NCBI GenBank assembly: GCA_004321905.1
Contig: SCQF01000048.1
Coordinates: forward strand, 27,344 to 91,343
DNA: 64,000 bases
Source of the DNA: Verrucomicrobiota bacterium
Lineage (GTDB): Bacteria > Verrucomicrobiota > Kiritimatiellia > CAIQIC01
Direction: 5' to 3'
Shown here piece after piece: positions 24,558-32,774 of this stretch. The first letter of the stretch is position 1, and each line of letters starts with the position of its first letter. A model generated the notes under the pieces. The model did not search any database and had not been told where the DNA came from. It worked only from the letters and a program-made list of their open reading frames with translations. A program made the position numbers and the translations under genes.

Positions 24558-26263
24558 AGGAAGAGCAAAAACAACTTTTCCACCCCATCGTGGTGGCCGT
24601 CACGAGTATCGCCGCACTATTCATTCTCGCACTGGGCGGGCTGCTGCTCTGGAACCAAGCACGGGGCAAGGTACCCATGCTGGTGAATTCCGTGGAACTG
24701 AAAAATCTGCATGAGGAACTCCGTCATCATCCGAAGGACGAGGCGCTGAAACTGCAAATTCGTCGGCTCGATTTCCAATTGCGACAGGCACTTTTCGCCC
24801 GCCTACAACTTTCGCGCAACGCCACCCGCGCGCTGGCCGTCGGCGTTTTTATTTTTCTGGTTGGCGCACATTTTTCTCGCGTCACCCGCCTCCAGCGCCC
24901 CGCTCCACGCCGCCGCCCACGCCATACCCACGAATCGGAAACTCGCAAGCACCGCATCGCCAGTCTGGTGCTGCTCGGTGTATTTGCTGGCGTGGCAATA
25001 GCAGCGTTGCTGCTTTCCCGAAACCCCGTCCAACTTCCGCCGCGTGGCGCGGCAACGCCCACCGCAGTCGCCGTACCGGATTTTCCCACGCCGGAGGAAA
25101 TCCGCCAAAACTGGCCCAGCTTCCGCGGCCCCAACGGCGCGGGCATCGCCAAAACGGCCAACATCCCGCTGACTTGGGACGCCAAGACCGGCCAAAACAT
25201 CCGCTGGAAAACCGCTATTCCTTTGCACGGCATGAGTTCCCCGATCATCTGGGGCAACCGCGTGTTTCTGACCGGTGCGAACGCTCAATCCAACTGCGTC
25301 TTCAGTTTCGCCGCCGATACCGGCCAGTTGCTCTGGACATCCAACATCACCATCCCCGGCGGCGTGCGCGCTCCAGCGCCCAGACTCGGCGACGACACCA
25401 GCCTCGCCGCGCCCACGCCCGTCACTGACGGACGCCGCATCTACGCCATCTTCCCCAACGGCGAGATTGCCGCCTTCGACTTTGCCGGGAAACAAATTTG
25501 GGCACGTAACATCGGGCCACTGGAAAATTCTTATGGCTACGCCGCATCGCTCGCCATCTATCAGGATTACCTGTTCATCCAGATTGACCGCGGTGCGCCA
25601 GAAGACGGCCAATCCAAGATGCTCGCGCTCGACACCCAGACCGGACAGGAACGCTGGGAAAAACCACGCGCGGTGAACGGTTCATGGAGTTCGCCAACGA
25701 TGATCGAAGTCAACGGCCAGCCGCAACTGTTGACCGCCGCCGCGCCATTGCTCATCGCCTATAACCCGCTCGATGGCACCGAGCTTTGGCAACTGAAATG
25801 CCTGGAAAGCGATGTTGCGCCCACGCCGATTTTCGCCGCCGGCATGGTCGTGACCATCGCGCCCAACACCGCCATCTACGGCGTGCGCCCCGGCGCGGCG
25901 AACTTCGCGTGGAAGATCGAGGACGGCGTGCCGGAAGCCACCAGCCCGATCAGCGATGGCCAGCGCGCCTACATCATCAGCAACGAAGGCCTGCTCAACT
26001 GTTGCGATTTGCAAACCGGGAAGCGGATCTGGCAGCACGAAATCGAAGGTCAATTCTACGCCTCGCCGAGCATCGCCGGCAATGCGCTCATCGTGCTCGA
26101 CCGCGCCGGCACGGCGCATGTGCTCGCGCTGGGCGATAAATTCGAGGAACGCGGCCAAGGCTCCATCGGCGAAGAATGCGGCGCCAGCCCCGTCCCACAC
26201 GGCAACCGTCTCTATCTGCGCGGCAAAGAACACCTCTTCTGCATCGAAGCCGCGCAAAAATAA
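24554..26263 (+). CDS. PQQ-like beta-propeller protein with three N-terminal membrane helices
   Basis: 569 residues from MKEEQKQLFHPIVV (ATGA overlap with the previous gene). Membrane helices near 11-33, 88-106 and 138-156, with a helical loop between the first two; then WPSFRGPNGAG near 190 and a full propeller with blades such as DTGQLLWTSN, AGKQIWARN, TGQERWEKP, DGTELWQLK and TGKRIWQHE. It resembles the large group of Planctomycete/Verrucomicrobial PQQ-like outer-enzyme propellers but is membrane-tethered. Cofactor binding is not certain. It ends the operon; a palindrome pair follows, shared with the end of the convergent cyclase gene. Confidence 0.85.
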   Translation: MKEEQKQLFHPIVVAVTSIAALFILALGGLLLWNQARGKVPMLVNSVELKNLHEELRHHPKDEALKLQIRRLDFQLRQALFARLQLSRNATRALAVGVFIFLVGAHFSRVTRLQRPAPRRRPRHTHESETRKHRIASLVLLGVFAGVAIAALLLSRNPVQLPPRGAATPTAVAVPDFPTPEEIRQNWPSFRGPNGAGIAKTANIPLTWDAKTGQNIRWKTAIPLHGMSSPIIWGNRVFLTGANAQSNCVFSFAADTGQLLWTSNITIPGGVRAPAPRLGDDTSLAAPTPVTDGRRIYAIFPNGEIAAFDFAGKQIWARNIGPLENSYGYAASLAIYQDYLFIQIDRGAPEDGQSKMLALDTQTGQERWEKPRAVNGSWSSPTMIEVNGQPQLLTAAAPLLIAYNPLDGTELWQLKCLESDVAPTPIFAAGMVVTIAPNTAIYGVRPGAANFAWKIEDGVPEATSPISDGQRAYIISNEGLLNCCDLQTGKRIWQHEIEGQFYASPSIAGNALIVLDRAGTAHVLALGDKFEERGQGSIGEECGASPVPHGNRLYLRGKEHLFCIEAAQK

Positions 26264-26295
26264 TCCCAACCGGGACGCGAAGACACTGTAATTTC

Positions 26296-26344
26296 TTTCC
26301 CAACCTTGGAAAAATCAGTTCGTCACTTTTCCAAGGCTGGAAAA
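26296..26344. repeat. Palindrome pair between convergent genes, centres about 31.5 bp apart
   Basis: TTTCCCAACCTTGGAAA and TTTTCCAAGGCTGGAAAA. The second copy lies within the last codons of the cyclase-like gene, giving the C terminus FPALEK followed at once by the stop. Confidence 0.88.
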
Positions 26345-28050
26345 GTCGCAACACGTTCGAGCGCACCGACAAGAAAAATCAGCGGATAGAGCCGCTCGAA
26401 ATACCAGAGTTTGGCAAAATAGAGACCGATCGGCGCGGCAGGTGTTTCGCGACCTTGCGCGGTCGCGGCGATCAACCAGTCCACGCCGCGCAGGACAGCG
26501 TCGCGGGCGCGCGGAACCACCGCCAACGTATTCACCGCCAGCGCAGTTTCTTCGATGGATGGCGGCGTTTGCGTCGCCCCACCCCAACTGCCATCAGAAT
26601 TTTGCGCGGCGAGCAGCCAGTCCATCGCGCGATCCTGCAACCCCTGCGTTTGTGGATCGTTGAGCGCCTGTAAACCAAGCAACACCTGTGCAGTGCCACA
26701 AGTCAAATTCTCGTCATTGGGTGCATGTTGATTGCCAAACCAAAGCGGTGACCACGCGCCATCAGCACGCTGTGTTTGCGTAAGGAAGGCAATCGCACGC
26801 CGAGTGGCGCGCTTGATCCGGCCCTGCAACGGCGGCGGCATATCGTCGCGCCACACGGCCCAAGCGCGCAAGGCGTGAGCTGTGATGTCGGGCGTACTGC
26901 GGTCGAATGGCAACGCGCCCCACCCTTTGCAAAACGTCGGCATCCCGCCATTGCGATTCTGCAAATCCAATAGCCATCCTATTCCTTTCTGAATCGCATC
27001 TGTGTTTAATCCGCGTTCATCTGCGTCCAAGGTTTTTAAAGCGAGCAAAGCACCGGCGGTATCGTCGGCGTCGGGTACGCCGCCCGGCAGATCAGTCCAC
27101 GCCCACCCGCCGGGCGCGGCATGGGTGAAGGGATGTTCATTGCGATACTGCTGACCAAGCAGCCAATCGCCGATCGGTGCGCGTTCTGCCACGGGTAGCA
27201 CTGGCCCCAGTGCATTGACCGCGAGTGTGGCCAGCCACGTCGCCAGATTGGTATCAATCGGCCAACTCCCATCGGCACGCACGGACTTCACCAAAAACCG
27301 CACACCGCGCACCGCCACCGGATGCCGACCTTGTCCCATGCCGGCGAGCGCCATCACGACAAAGCTCGTCAATGGTGCAGCCTCTAAAAATCCTCCATTC
27401 ACTGGCTGAATTTTTTCCAGCACGCGCAACGTCGCCGCGCGCACGCCATCACGCAGCCAACGTCGCTCCGGTAGATGATGATGCCGCACCTGTCCGATGG
27501 CGATCAGCGCAGGCAAGGCGTAGCTGACCACCGGCAGCCGCAACCACCTGAAGAGTTGATGCGGCAACACCGTGAGTTCAAACGGCAAAGGTAAAACGTC
27601 CTTCCACGCAACTCGGCCTGCCAACGCACATGCAGTCAAGATCGGCACGGAAAAGGTTCGGTCCTTGCCATAGCCCGCAATGATCGTCTGCGCTAACTGC
27701 TCCGGCTCTACGCTGCCGGCTTCACGAACCAACCAAGCTTCCGCCGCAGGTGCGGGTTTGTTCAGCAGGCCGAACGCGGCCCAACAGAGCGTCGTGGTGC
27801 TGATGTTGCTGCGGCTCAGCACCGTGTCGCCCCACCCGCCATCGGCATTCGCATGCGCCGTGAGCCATGCGAGTCCGCGTTGAATCAACGCGGCATGTTG
27901 GCCACGGTCCACCAGTGCCAGCGCGATCACCGCCGTCGCCGTGGAAAGCGCACTCGAAGAAAGTTCGCCCTCCCAATGTCCATGCGCCCCGCGTTCGGCC
28001 AGCAGTCGCTCGCGGACACGCACCAAGGTTTCTTGGAAGGCCGGATTCAT
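26323..28050 (-). CDS. Squalene-hopene cyclase-like terpene cyclase
   Basis: 575 residues of the alpha/alpha toroid (squalene cyclase/prenyltransferase) superfamily. Many QW-type repeats (DGGWGDTVL, NGGFLEAAP, DGSWPIDTN, NGGMPTFCKGW, DGAWSPLWFGN, DGSWGG). PDADDTAGALLAL near 330 has the class II cyclase D-x-D-D-T-A acid motif, so protonation-started cyclisation is plausible. It is shorter than usual hopene cyclases. Just after the acid motif, DADERGLNTDA is encoded by a dispersed repeat (GATGAACGCGG..), and the C terminus FPALEK by a palindrome. ATGA overlap with the preceding toroid gene. Last gene of a seven-gene minus-strand cluster; substrate unknown but probably a C30-type or other polyprenyl chain. 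Confidence 0.83.
   Translation of the reverse strand: MNPAFQETLVRVRERLLAERGAHGHWEGELSSSALSTATAVIALALVDRGQHAALIQRGLAWLTAHANADGGWGDTVLSRSNISTTTLCWAAFGLLNKPAPAAEAWLVREAGSVEPEQLAQTIIAGYGKDRTFSVPILTACALAGRVAWKDVLPLPFELTVLPHQLFRWLRLPVVSYALPALIAIGQVRHHHLPERRWLRDGVRAATLRVLEKIQPVNGGFLEAAPLTSFVVMALAGMGQGRHPVAVRGVRFLVKSVRADGSWPIDTNLATWLATLAVNALGPVLPVAERAPIGDWLLGQQYRNEHPFTHAAPGGWAWTDLPGGVPDADDTAGALLALKTLDADERGLNTDAIQKGIGWLLDLQNRNGGMPTFCKGWGALPFDRSTPDITAHALRAWAVWRDDMPPPLQGRIKRATRRAIAFLTQTQRADGAWSPLWFGNQHAPNDENLTCGTAQVLLGLQALNDPQTQGLQDRAMDWLLAAQNSDGSWGGATQTPPSIEETALAVNTLAVVPRARDAVLRGVDWLIAATAQGRETPAAPIGLYFAKLWYFERLYPLIFLVGALERVATFPALEK
26996..27028 (-). repeat. Dispersed GATGAAC..ACACAGATG repeat fused into the cyclase gene
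   Basis: GCATCTGTGTTTAATCCGCG.. (plus strand) resembles the ends of the GxxExxY cassette elsewhere in this window. It is in frame and encodes DADERGLNTDA about a dozen residues after the DxDDTA motif. Confidence 0.65.
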
Positions 28051-29039
28051 GCCAGATGTCCCAGCGCCAGCAATCCATAAAAGGTGTATTCAACGTCGAG
28101 CGCATCGTCGGCCCAGTGCCCATGAAAACCGCCAGCGTTATCCCAGAGCGAATCAATGAAGTTCAAGCACGGCTCACGTAGCTCAGCCAGCGGCGCACCG
28201 AGTGTGGCCAACGCATGGAGCGCCGTCGCGGTGGAGAGCAGATCGGGCAACGGCGTTTGCGGTGTGGCGACGAATCCTCCGCGCGCGTGGCAGCGCGCCA
28301 GCAACCACGGCACAATCTCCGGCGGCACCGGCGCGCCAAGTTCGTCAAGCAAGGCAACGGCGGCGGCGGTCGCGGTGGTCGAACCAAGCGGCAGACCCGG
28401 CGCGTTGCCATACGCGCCATCGGCGGTACGCAGCTTTTCCAAGGTTTGGAAAACCCGCTGCCGGGACTTTCCAAGGTTTGGAAAAAGCTTAACGCCAAGG
28501 CGCAGAGGAAAAGGCAAAGACGCGAAGAAAACGGTCAGCTTTGCGCCTTCCGTCTTTCCTTTGCGCCTTTGCGTTAACTCCGCTGCTTTGACATCCACGG
28601 CCTGGAAAGCCTCGCCAGCCAGCAGGCAGGCATAGATGGTGGCATGAGGCGCGCCAGCTTGCTGGTTATAGCCGTCATCGGCCGTGCGCCAGTTTTCCAG
28701 ACGCTGCAGTAGTGCGACCCGCGAGACGTCCGACATATTTCCCGGTAGCGCCGACCAACAACGCGCGAGGCAGGTCAAATGGACAAAATCAAGTTGCGCG
28801 TCAGCGCCAAAGGTCAGCAGATATTTTTTTAGCGCGGCGGTATCACAAGGCGCGGCGAGCGCCTCCAAGGCATCAAGACCGAAGACGGTGTAATAAAGAT
28901 CGCACTCGCCGGCCCGATTCTTAAACCCGCCGTCGGCATGTTGTTGCCGCAGGACAAACTGGCGCACGAGTCCGGTGGCGTCACCCAGCAGCTTCGGCGC
29001 TCGTCGCGCGGCGGTCTGCATTGCGCGCTTCAAACTCAT
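28047..29039 (-). CDS. Toroid-fold protein, prenyltransferase beta-subunit/squalene cyclase-like
   Basis: About 330 residues from MSLKRAMQTAARR (MQTAARRAPK possible). Toroid repeats: HADGGFKNRAGECDLYYTVFGLDAL, GGFVATPQTPLPDLLSTATALHAL, and C-terminal DVEYTFYGLLALG, which resembles the DxCYxxWxLxxL segment of protein prenyltransferase beta subunits but with Glu in place of the Zn-binding Cys. No DxDD motif, so not an obvious cyclase. In the middle, about 48 codons come from a repeat insertion (FPNLGK..FQTLEK plus a TTTGCGCC inverted repeat). It overlaps the synthase gene by 59 bases and the cyclase by ATGA. Role in the pathway unknown; it may bind or present the isoprenoid. Confidence 0.72.
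   Translation of the reverse strand: MSLKRAMQTAARRAPKLLGDATGLVRQFVLRQQHADGGFKNRAGECDLYYTVFGLDALEALAAPCDTAALKKYLLTFGADAQLDFVHLTCLARCWSALPGNMSDVSRVALLQRLENWRTADDGYNQQAGAPHATIYACLLAGEAFQAVDVKAAELTQRRKGKTEGAKLTVFFASLPFPLRLGVKLFPNLGKSRQRVFQTLEKLRTADGAYGNAPGLPLGSTTATAAAVALLDELGAPVPPEIVPWLLARCHARGGFVATPQTPLPDLLSTATALHALATLGAPLAELREPCLNFIDSLWDNAGGFHGHWADDALDVEYTFYGLLALGHLA
28435..28577. repeat. Composite repeat insertion inside the toroid gene
   Basis: A palindrome pair (centres 32 bp apart) directly abuts an inverted repeat with 23-base arms (TTAACGCCAAGGCGCAGAGG.. and its reverse, two mismatches). The whole block of about 143 bases is open in the host frame and lies between well-formed toroid repeats. 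Confidence 0.82.
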
Positions 29040-30690
29040 GACACCAGCCTTTGAATTCCACCTCATTGAAGATTTTGCCGATCACGCGGCGCAACAGACC
29101 TTTCAGCGTGGGGTTGTCGAGATCGCGCAGCACGCGAATCGCCGTGTTTTTATAGGTCTCCAGCAACTGATGCGCGTGTTCATGGGCCTGTACCTCGGCG
29201 AAACGCGCGTGCAACTGGACGGCGTTGATATCGGCGGGCGGACACCGCCGCCAGAGCGCATCGAGCAAGGTTTGCTGGCCGCCCCGCGCACGTTCATAGG
29301 CGATGGCCAGCAGCAAGCTCGGTCGCAGGCCCTGCAAATCGTCGGACTCTGCGGCGGCGCCGAAATCATCGAGATCATCATGAATCTGGTAGGCGATGCC
29401 GAGCGCCTCGCTGTAGGCGGCGAGTACCGTACCGATAACCGCCGCACCGCCGGCGCATAGCGCGCCCAGATGCAAGGCCACCTCGAAGGCGGGTGCGGTT
29501 TTCTGGCGGAAAATATTCAACACCTCGGTCGGGGACAACGGCGCGGGCTTTTGCGCCCACGCAAGCTCCGCGCCTTGGCCGCGACACAACTTGCGATGCC
29601 CCGCCACCGCCACACGTAACATCTCCACGCGGACATCCGCCGGTAATGGACATTCCTCAATCATCCGATAGCCTTCGCCGATCAGAAAATCACCGACGTT
29701 AAGCGCCACGGGAATGCCATGCTGGGTATGGAGGGTCTTCTCGCCGTAACGAAGCGCGTCGCCATCCTCAATGTCGTCATGCACCAGCGAGGCTTTGTGA
29801 AAACATTCCACCGAGACCGCGATCTTGCGCAGCGCGCTGGGCAGCTCTGCTGCGGGATCGTTGCGCATGGCCTGAAAAGCCGCCACCGCCAGAAAGGGCC
29901 GCCACCGTTTGCCGGCGCGCGCCAGCCATTCGCGGGCCAACCGCTCCGTATCGTCCGCCGTCGGACCCATAATCTGATCGAGCATCACGGGCGCGAACCA
30001 ACCCTCCACCTCGCGTTGCAACGCCGTGAGGTCAAGGCGGCGGGTACGGTCGGCGCTGGTCAGATGAATCGCCTCCCAGACCCAGTCCATATCCACTGCG
30101 GTGTTGGCGCAATCCGACTGCAACAGCGGAATCGCCAGCCCCGGAATGGCGGCAGCCTCCATATAAGGAAACGCGCGTTCCAGCACATTCATGCAGGAGA
30201 CGCCAACAATTGCGTCAATTTTCCCGGCTTGGATCAATTGCGTCACCACCGCTGAACCTTCGGCGACCAGCACGACATAGCCCAACCGTTCGGCCTCGCT
30301 CTGGAGTTCGGGGATCGTACAGCCGCCGCACTGTGCACAGAGCAGGCCGAATTGATCGAACGTGGCTTGGCAGTTTTCCGCATGCCGCAGACATTTGGGC
30401 AGCAAGAGCAAGCGGCGTTCATAGGGCACCGCTGCCAGCGGTTCGCGCCACAGCTCGTTGTTGATCAGAATCGAGATGTAGTCGCGGTACTGCACCGCGA
30501 CGCCGGTCAGGGCAATCATCCGCTCGGCCAGTTGACGCAAATCGGCGGACGAAAGTGGCGGCACCGGCGCCCACTCCCGGACGAAGCCGCGCACGAATTG
30601 GGCGAACAACTCCCGCTCGGCGCGCGTTTGCGGCACACGCTCCTCCGGCGGACGAAAATGCGGCGGCAAAATTGAGGACGGTTCGTTCAT
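28981..30690 (-). CDS. DUF116 domain fused to a polyprenyl diphosphate synthase
   Basis: 569 residues from MNEPSSILPPHF, whose ATG overlaps the previous stop. Residues about 30-205 form a DUF116 domain: LLLLPKCLRHAENCQ, CAQCGGCTIPEL, IVGVSCMNVLERAF, with Cys positions fitting a metal or Fe-S site. From about 240 on it is an isoprenyl diphosphate synthase: GKRWRPFL, the first Asp-rich motif SLVHDDIEDGDALRYG and the second IHDDLDDFG, both complete. It should build an all-trans prenyl diphosphate; chain length is not readable by eye. The fusion with DUF116 is unusual and links this enzyme physically to a metal or redox domain, matching its ferredoxin, GTPase and radical SAM neighbours. Confidence 0.85.
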   Translation of the reverse strand: MNEPSSILPPHFRPPEERVPQTRAERELFAQFVRGFVREWAPVPPLSSADLRQLAERMIALTGVAVQYRDYISILINNELWREPLAAVPYERRLLLLPKCLRHAENCQATFDQFGLLCAQCGGCTIPELQSEAERLGYVVLVAEGSAVVTQLIQAGKIDAIVGVSCMNVLERAFPYMEAAAIPGLAIPLLQSDCANTAVDMDWVWEAIHLTSADRTRRLDLTALQREVEGWFAPVMLDQIMGPTADDTERLAREWLARAGKRWRPFLAVAAFQAMRNDPAAELPSALRKIAVSVECFHKASLVHDDIEDGDALRYGEKTLHTQHGIPVALNVGDFLIGEGYRMIEECPLPADVRVEMLRVAVAGHRKLCRGQGAELAWAQKPAPLSPTEVLNIFRQKTAPAFEVALHLGALCAGGAAVIGTVLAAYSEALGIAYQIHDDLDDFGAAAESDDLQGLRPSLLLAIAYERARGGQQTLLDALWRRCPPADINAVQLHARFAEVQAHEHAHQLLETYKNTAIRVLRDLDNPTLKGLLRRVIGKIFNEVEFKGWCHEFEARNADRRATSAEAAG

Positions 30691-31574
30691 AACGCGTTTT
30701 CGTCCACGCGATCGGCTTTCTTTTTCATCCGCTCCAGAATGGCAGCGGAGGTGGATAATGATTGCAGGACTGCCGGCAGAATGTCGAGTTGTTGCTGCAA
30801 CTCGGCCAGACATTTCCGACGCTCGGCCGCGGCCAATTCAGCATTACGCCCCACATCGAATCGAGTCTGAACCTGCGTCCGACGCTCGCGGAGTGCCTGA
30901 TATACGTCGCCACCCAGCAACGCAGAAATATCCACCTTGGCCGGACCACGCTGCCGGTCAGCGTCACGGATTTCTGCGCCGTTGATCGGGGCCTCGCCAT
31001 GTTTGGGGAAGATGATCGCCAGTTCGGGGCAGACACGGGCACACGCGGGACACCCTGGTTTGCAGTTATCCGGTTGGCGAACCTGTAGTTGGCCATCCGT
31101 TCCCATGGCGTAAACGCCAAACAGACAGAAACTCAGGCATTGCTGGCAGTGCGTGCACCGCGCGAAATCAATCACCGGAAACCACGCCGAACTTTCCACC
31201 GCTTGGCCGGCCAAGTCCGCCGCCAGTTGCACCGGATCGCGTGGTGCGGCAGAGCCGCCGGCCAGACTTGTGAGCACGGCGTGATCCACAGGTGCGCGCA
31301 AATCCACGATCTGCGCCGCGTCCGACAAGGGCGCATCCGCCGCCGCAAAGAGAGCACGTACCGCGCGAGGATGACACGCCAGAATAGTGACGGCACCGCT
31401 GCCAGCCAAGGCGTGCAGCAACGGATCCTTCCGCGCCGCCAGCACGCATAAATCCGGCACGGCGACAAAATCCGCGCCACGGCAGAGTTGCTCCAGCGCC
31501 GCATTGCGTGTTGCCCACGGCAATACCTGCGCTTGCGCGCAATGACAGTACAAAACTTTAGGCGTCGCGGTCAT
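30687..31574 (-). CDS. Ferredoxin-domain protein with N-terminal unknown domain
   Basis: 295 residues. The first 125 residues form an unrecognised domain with CHCAQAQ, VPDLCVLAARKDP and VTILACHPRAVRALF. Then WFPVIDFARCTHCQQCLSFCLFGVY and CKPGCPACARVCPELAIIFP give two [4Fe-4S] binding sites, followed by a charged helical tail to the end. Cytoplasmic, no signal. Likely an electron carrier or a scaffold for the radical SAM or DUF116 partners. ATGA overlap with the synthase gene. A palindrome pair lies upstream, between it and the GTPase gene. Confidence 0.78.
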   Translation of the reverse strand: MTATPKVLYCHCAQAQVLPWATRNAALEQLCRGADFVAVPDLCVLAARKDPLLHALAGSGAVTILACHPRAVRALFAAADAPLSDAAQIVDLRAPVDHAVLTSLAGGSAAPRDPVQLAADLAGQAVESSAWFPVIDFARCTHCQQCLSFCLFGVYAMGTDGQLQVRQPDNCKPGCPACARVCPELAIIFPKHGEAPINGAEIRDADRQRGPAKVDISALLGGDVYQALRERRTQVQTRFDVGRNAELAAAERRKCLAELQQQLDILPAVLQSLSTSAAILERMKKKADRVDENAL

Positions 31575-31607
31575 GAGACGAGATCAACTATGCCACGAAA
31601 TCCGTGA

Positions 31608-31656
31608 TTTCCAAACCTTGGAAAAAAGTTTGTTTACGTTTTCCAAGGTTTGGAAG
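31608..31656. repeat. Palindrome pair, centres 32 bp apart
   Basis: TTTCCAAACCTTGGAAA and TTTTCCAAGGTTTGGAAGA, filling the gap between the G3E GTPase gene and the ferredoxin gene of one cluster. Confidence 0.88.
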
Positions 31657-31668
31657 AAGAACAATAAA

Positions 31669-32772
31669 TCACTCCGGCTGACTGATTCGATGCGTCGGAT
31701 TCGGCTGGCCGGGACGGAAACTTTCCAGATGCGTAAGCGCGAGCTGCTCACCGGCCCACCGGCCGACCACCTGCCGCGTCACCTTTTCCAAAACATCCGG
31801 CGCGGCCTCGGCCCGTAGATTCAGCATCAATGTCCCTGCGGCCAGCGCGGCCTGAAGCTGATGCGAAAATTCGGGCCGTTGGTCGTTCCGCACCAGATGT
31901 ACGGCACCGATATCGAAGCCCATTTCATCCGGCGTGAGAGTCATCTTCAAGTGGGCCACCTCGGCGCCGGCGTGTTGCAATTCGGACTGCAAGGCTTCGG
32001 CCAGGCGCACAAGCAAGGCATTGCCATCGAATGGCGCGGATGCGCTGACGCGCAAGGCGGCGTTGAGCCAACCCATCAGCGCCTCGCCCTGTCCATACAG
32101 TTGATAATCCACATCCATGGCCCGATGCGGTTGCAATTCCGTGGTCGTGATCCGCGTGAACCAGTCAGCCAAGCCTGTACCGGAACGGGCGGAGCACTCG
32201 AAAACCTCGGCACGCGGAAACCGCATTTGCAATGCTTGGCGCAATGCGACGCGATGGACGTCATCCAGCAAATCGCATTTGTTGATGACGATGATATCCG
32301 CTTCTTCGAGCTGCTTCTCGTAGATATAGCGCACCTTCTCCGAAAACTTCGGCCCGGCTTCGAGCCCCAGTACGCGCGCGGCGCGGATGGGATCAACGAG
32401 CACGCTGAAGGGTGCGATGCGATAGTCCGCGTCGTACATTTTCCGCAACGGAAAACCAACGGTCGCCACCAGGTCGGTGCAACTGCCGACCGGCTCGGCC
32501 AGAAAGACATCCGGCCGCGCGGTCGCCGCGAGTTTCTGTGAGGCCTCGACCAGCGAGTTGAAGCGGCAGCAAAAACAACCGCCCGCAATCTCCTCCACCG
32601 GCCACTGCGCCGCACGCACGCGCGCGGTATCCACCAACCCGCCGGCTTGGTCGTTGGTAATCAAACCAACGCGCCGCCCTTGCACTTTGAGTTGATCGGC
32701 CAGCCGGAGCATCGCCGTCGTTTTGCCCGCGCCGAGAAAGCCGCCGATCAGGATGTATTGCGCTGGTGCCAT
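31669..32772 (-). CDS. G3E-family GTPase (CobW/COG0523-like)
   Basis: 367 residues. Walker A GGFLGAGKTT at the N terminus, the metal-binding GGCFCCRF (C-x-C-C) near 65, and a guanine motif VINKCDLLDD near 165 define the G3E/COG0523 group, GTP-driven metal or cofactor chaperones. A C-terminal domain follows (about 215-367). Here it may insert a metal or cofactor into a partner in the cluster, for example the radical SAM enzyme or the DUF116 domain. It starts three bases after the GcvH-like stop. Confidence 0.86.
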   Translation of the reverse strand: MAPAQYILIGGFLGAGKTTAMLRLADQLKVQGRRVGLITNDQAGGLVDTARVRAAQWPVEEIAGGCFCCRFNSLVEASQKLAATARPDVFLAEPVGSCTDLVATVGFPLRKMYDADYRIAPFSVLVDPIRAARVLGLEAGPKFSEKVRYIYEKQLEEADIIVINKCDLLDDVHRVALRQALQMRFPRAEVFECSARSGTGLADWFTRITTTELQPHRAMDVDYQLYGQGEALMGWLNAALRVSASAPFDGNALLVRLAEALQSELQHAGAEVAHLKMTLTPDEMGFDIGAVHLVRNDQRPEFSHQLQAALAAGTLMLNLRAEAAPDVLEKVTRQVVGRWAGEQLALTHLESFRPGQPNPTHRISQPE

Positions 32773-32774
32773 AT

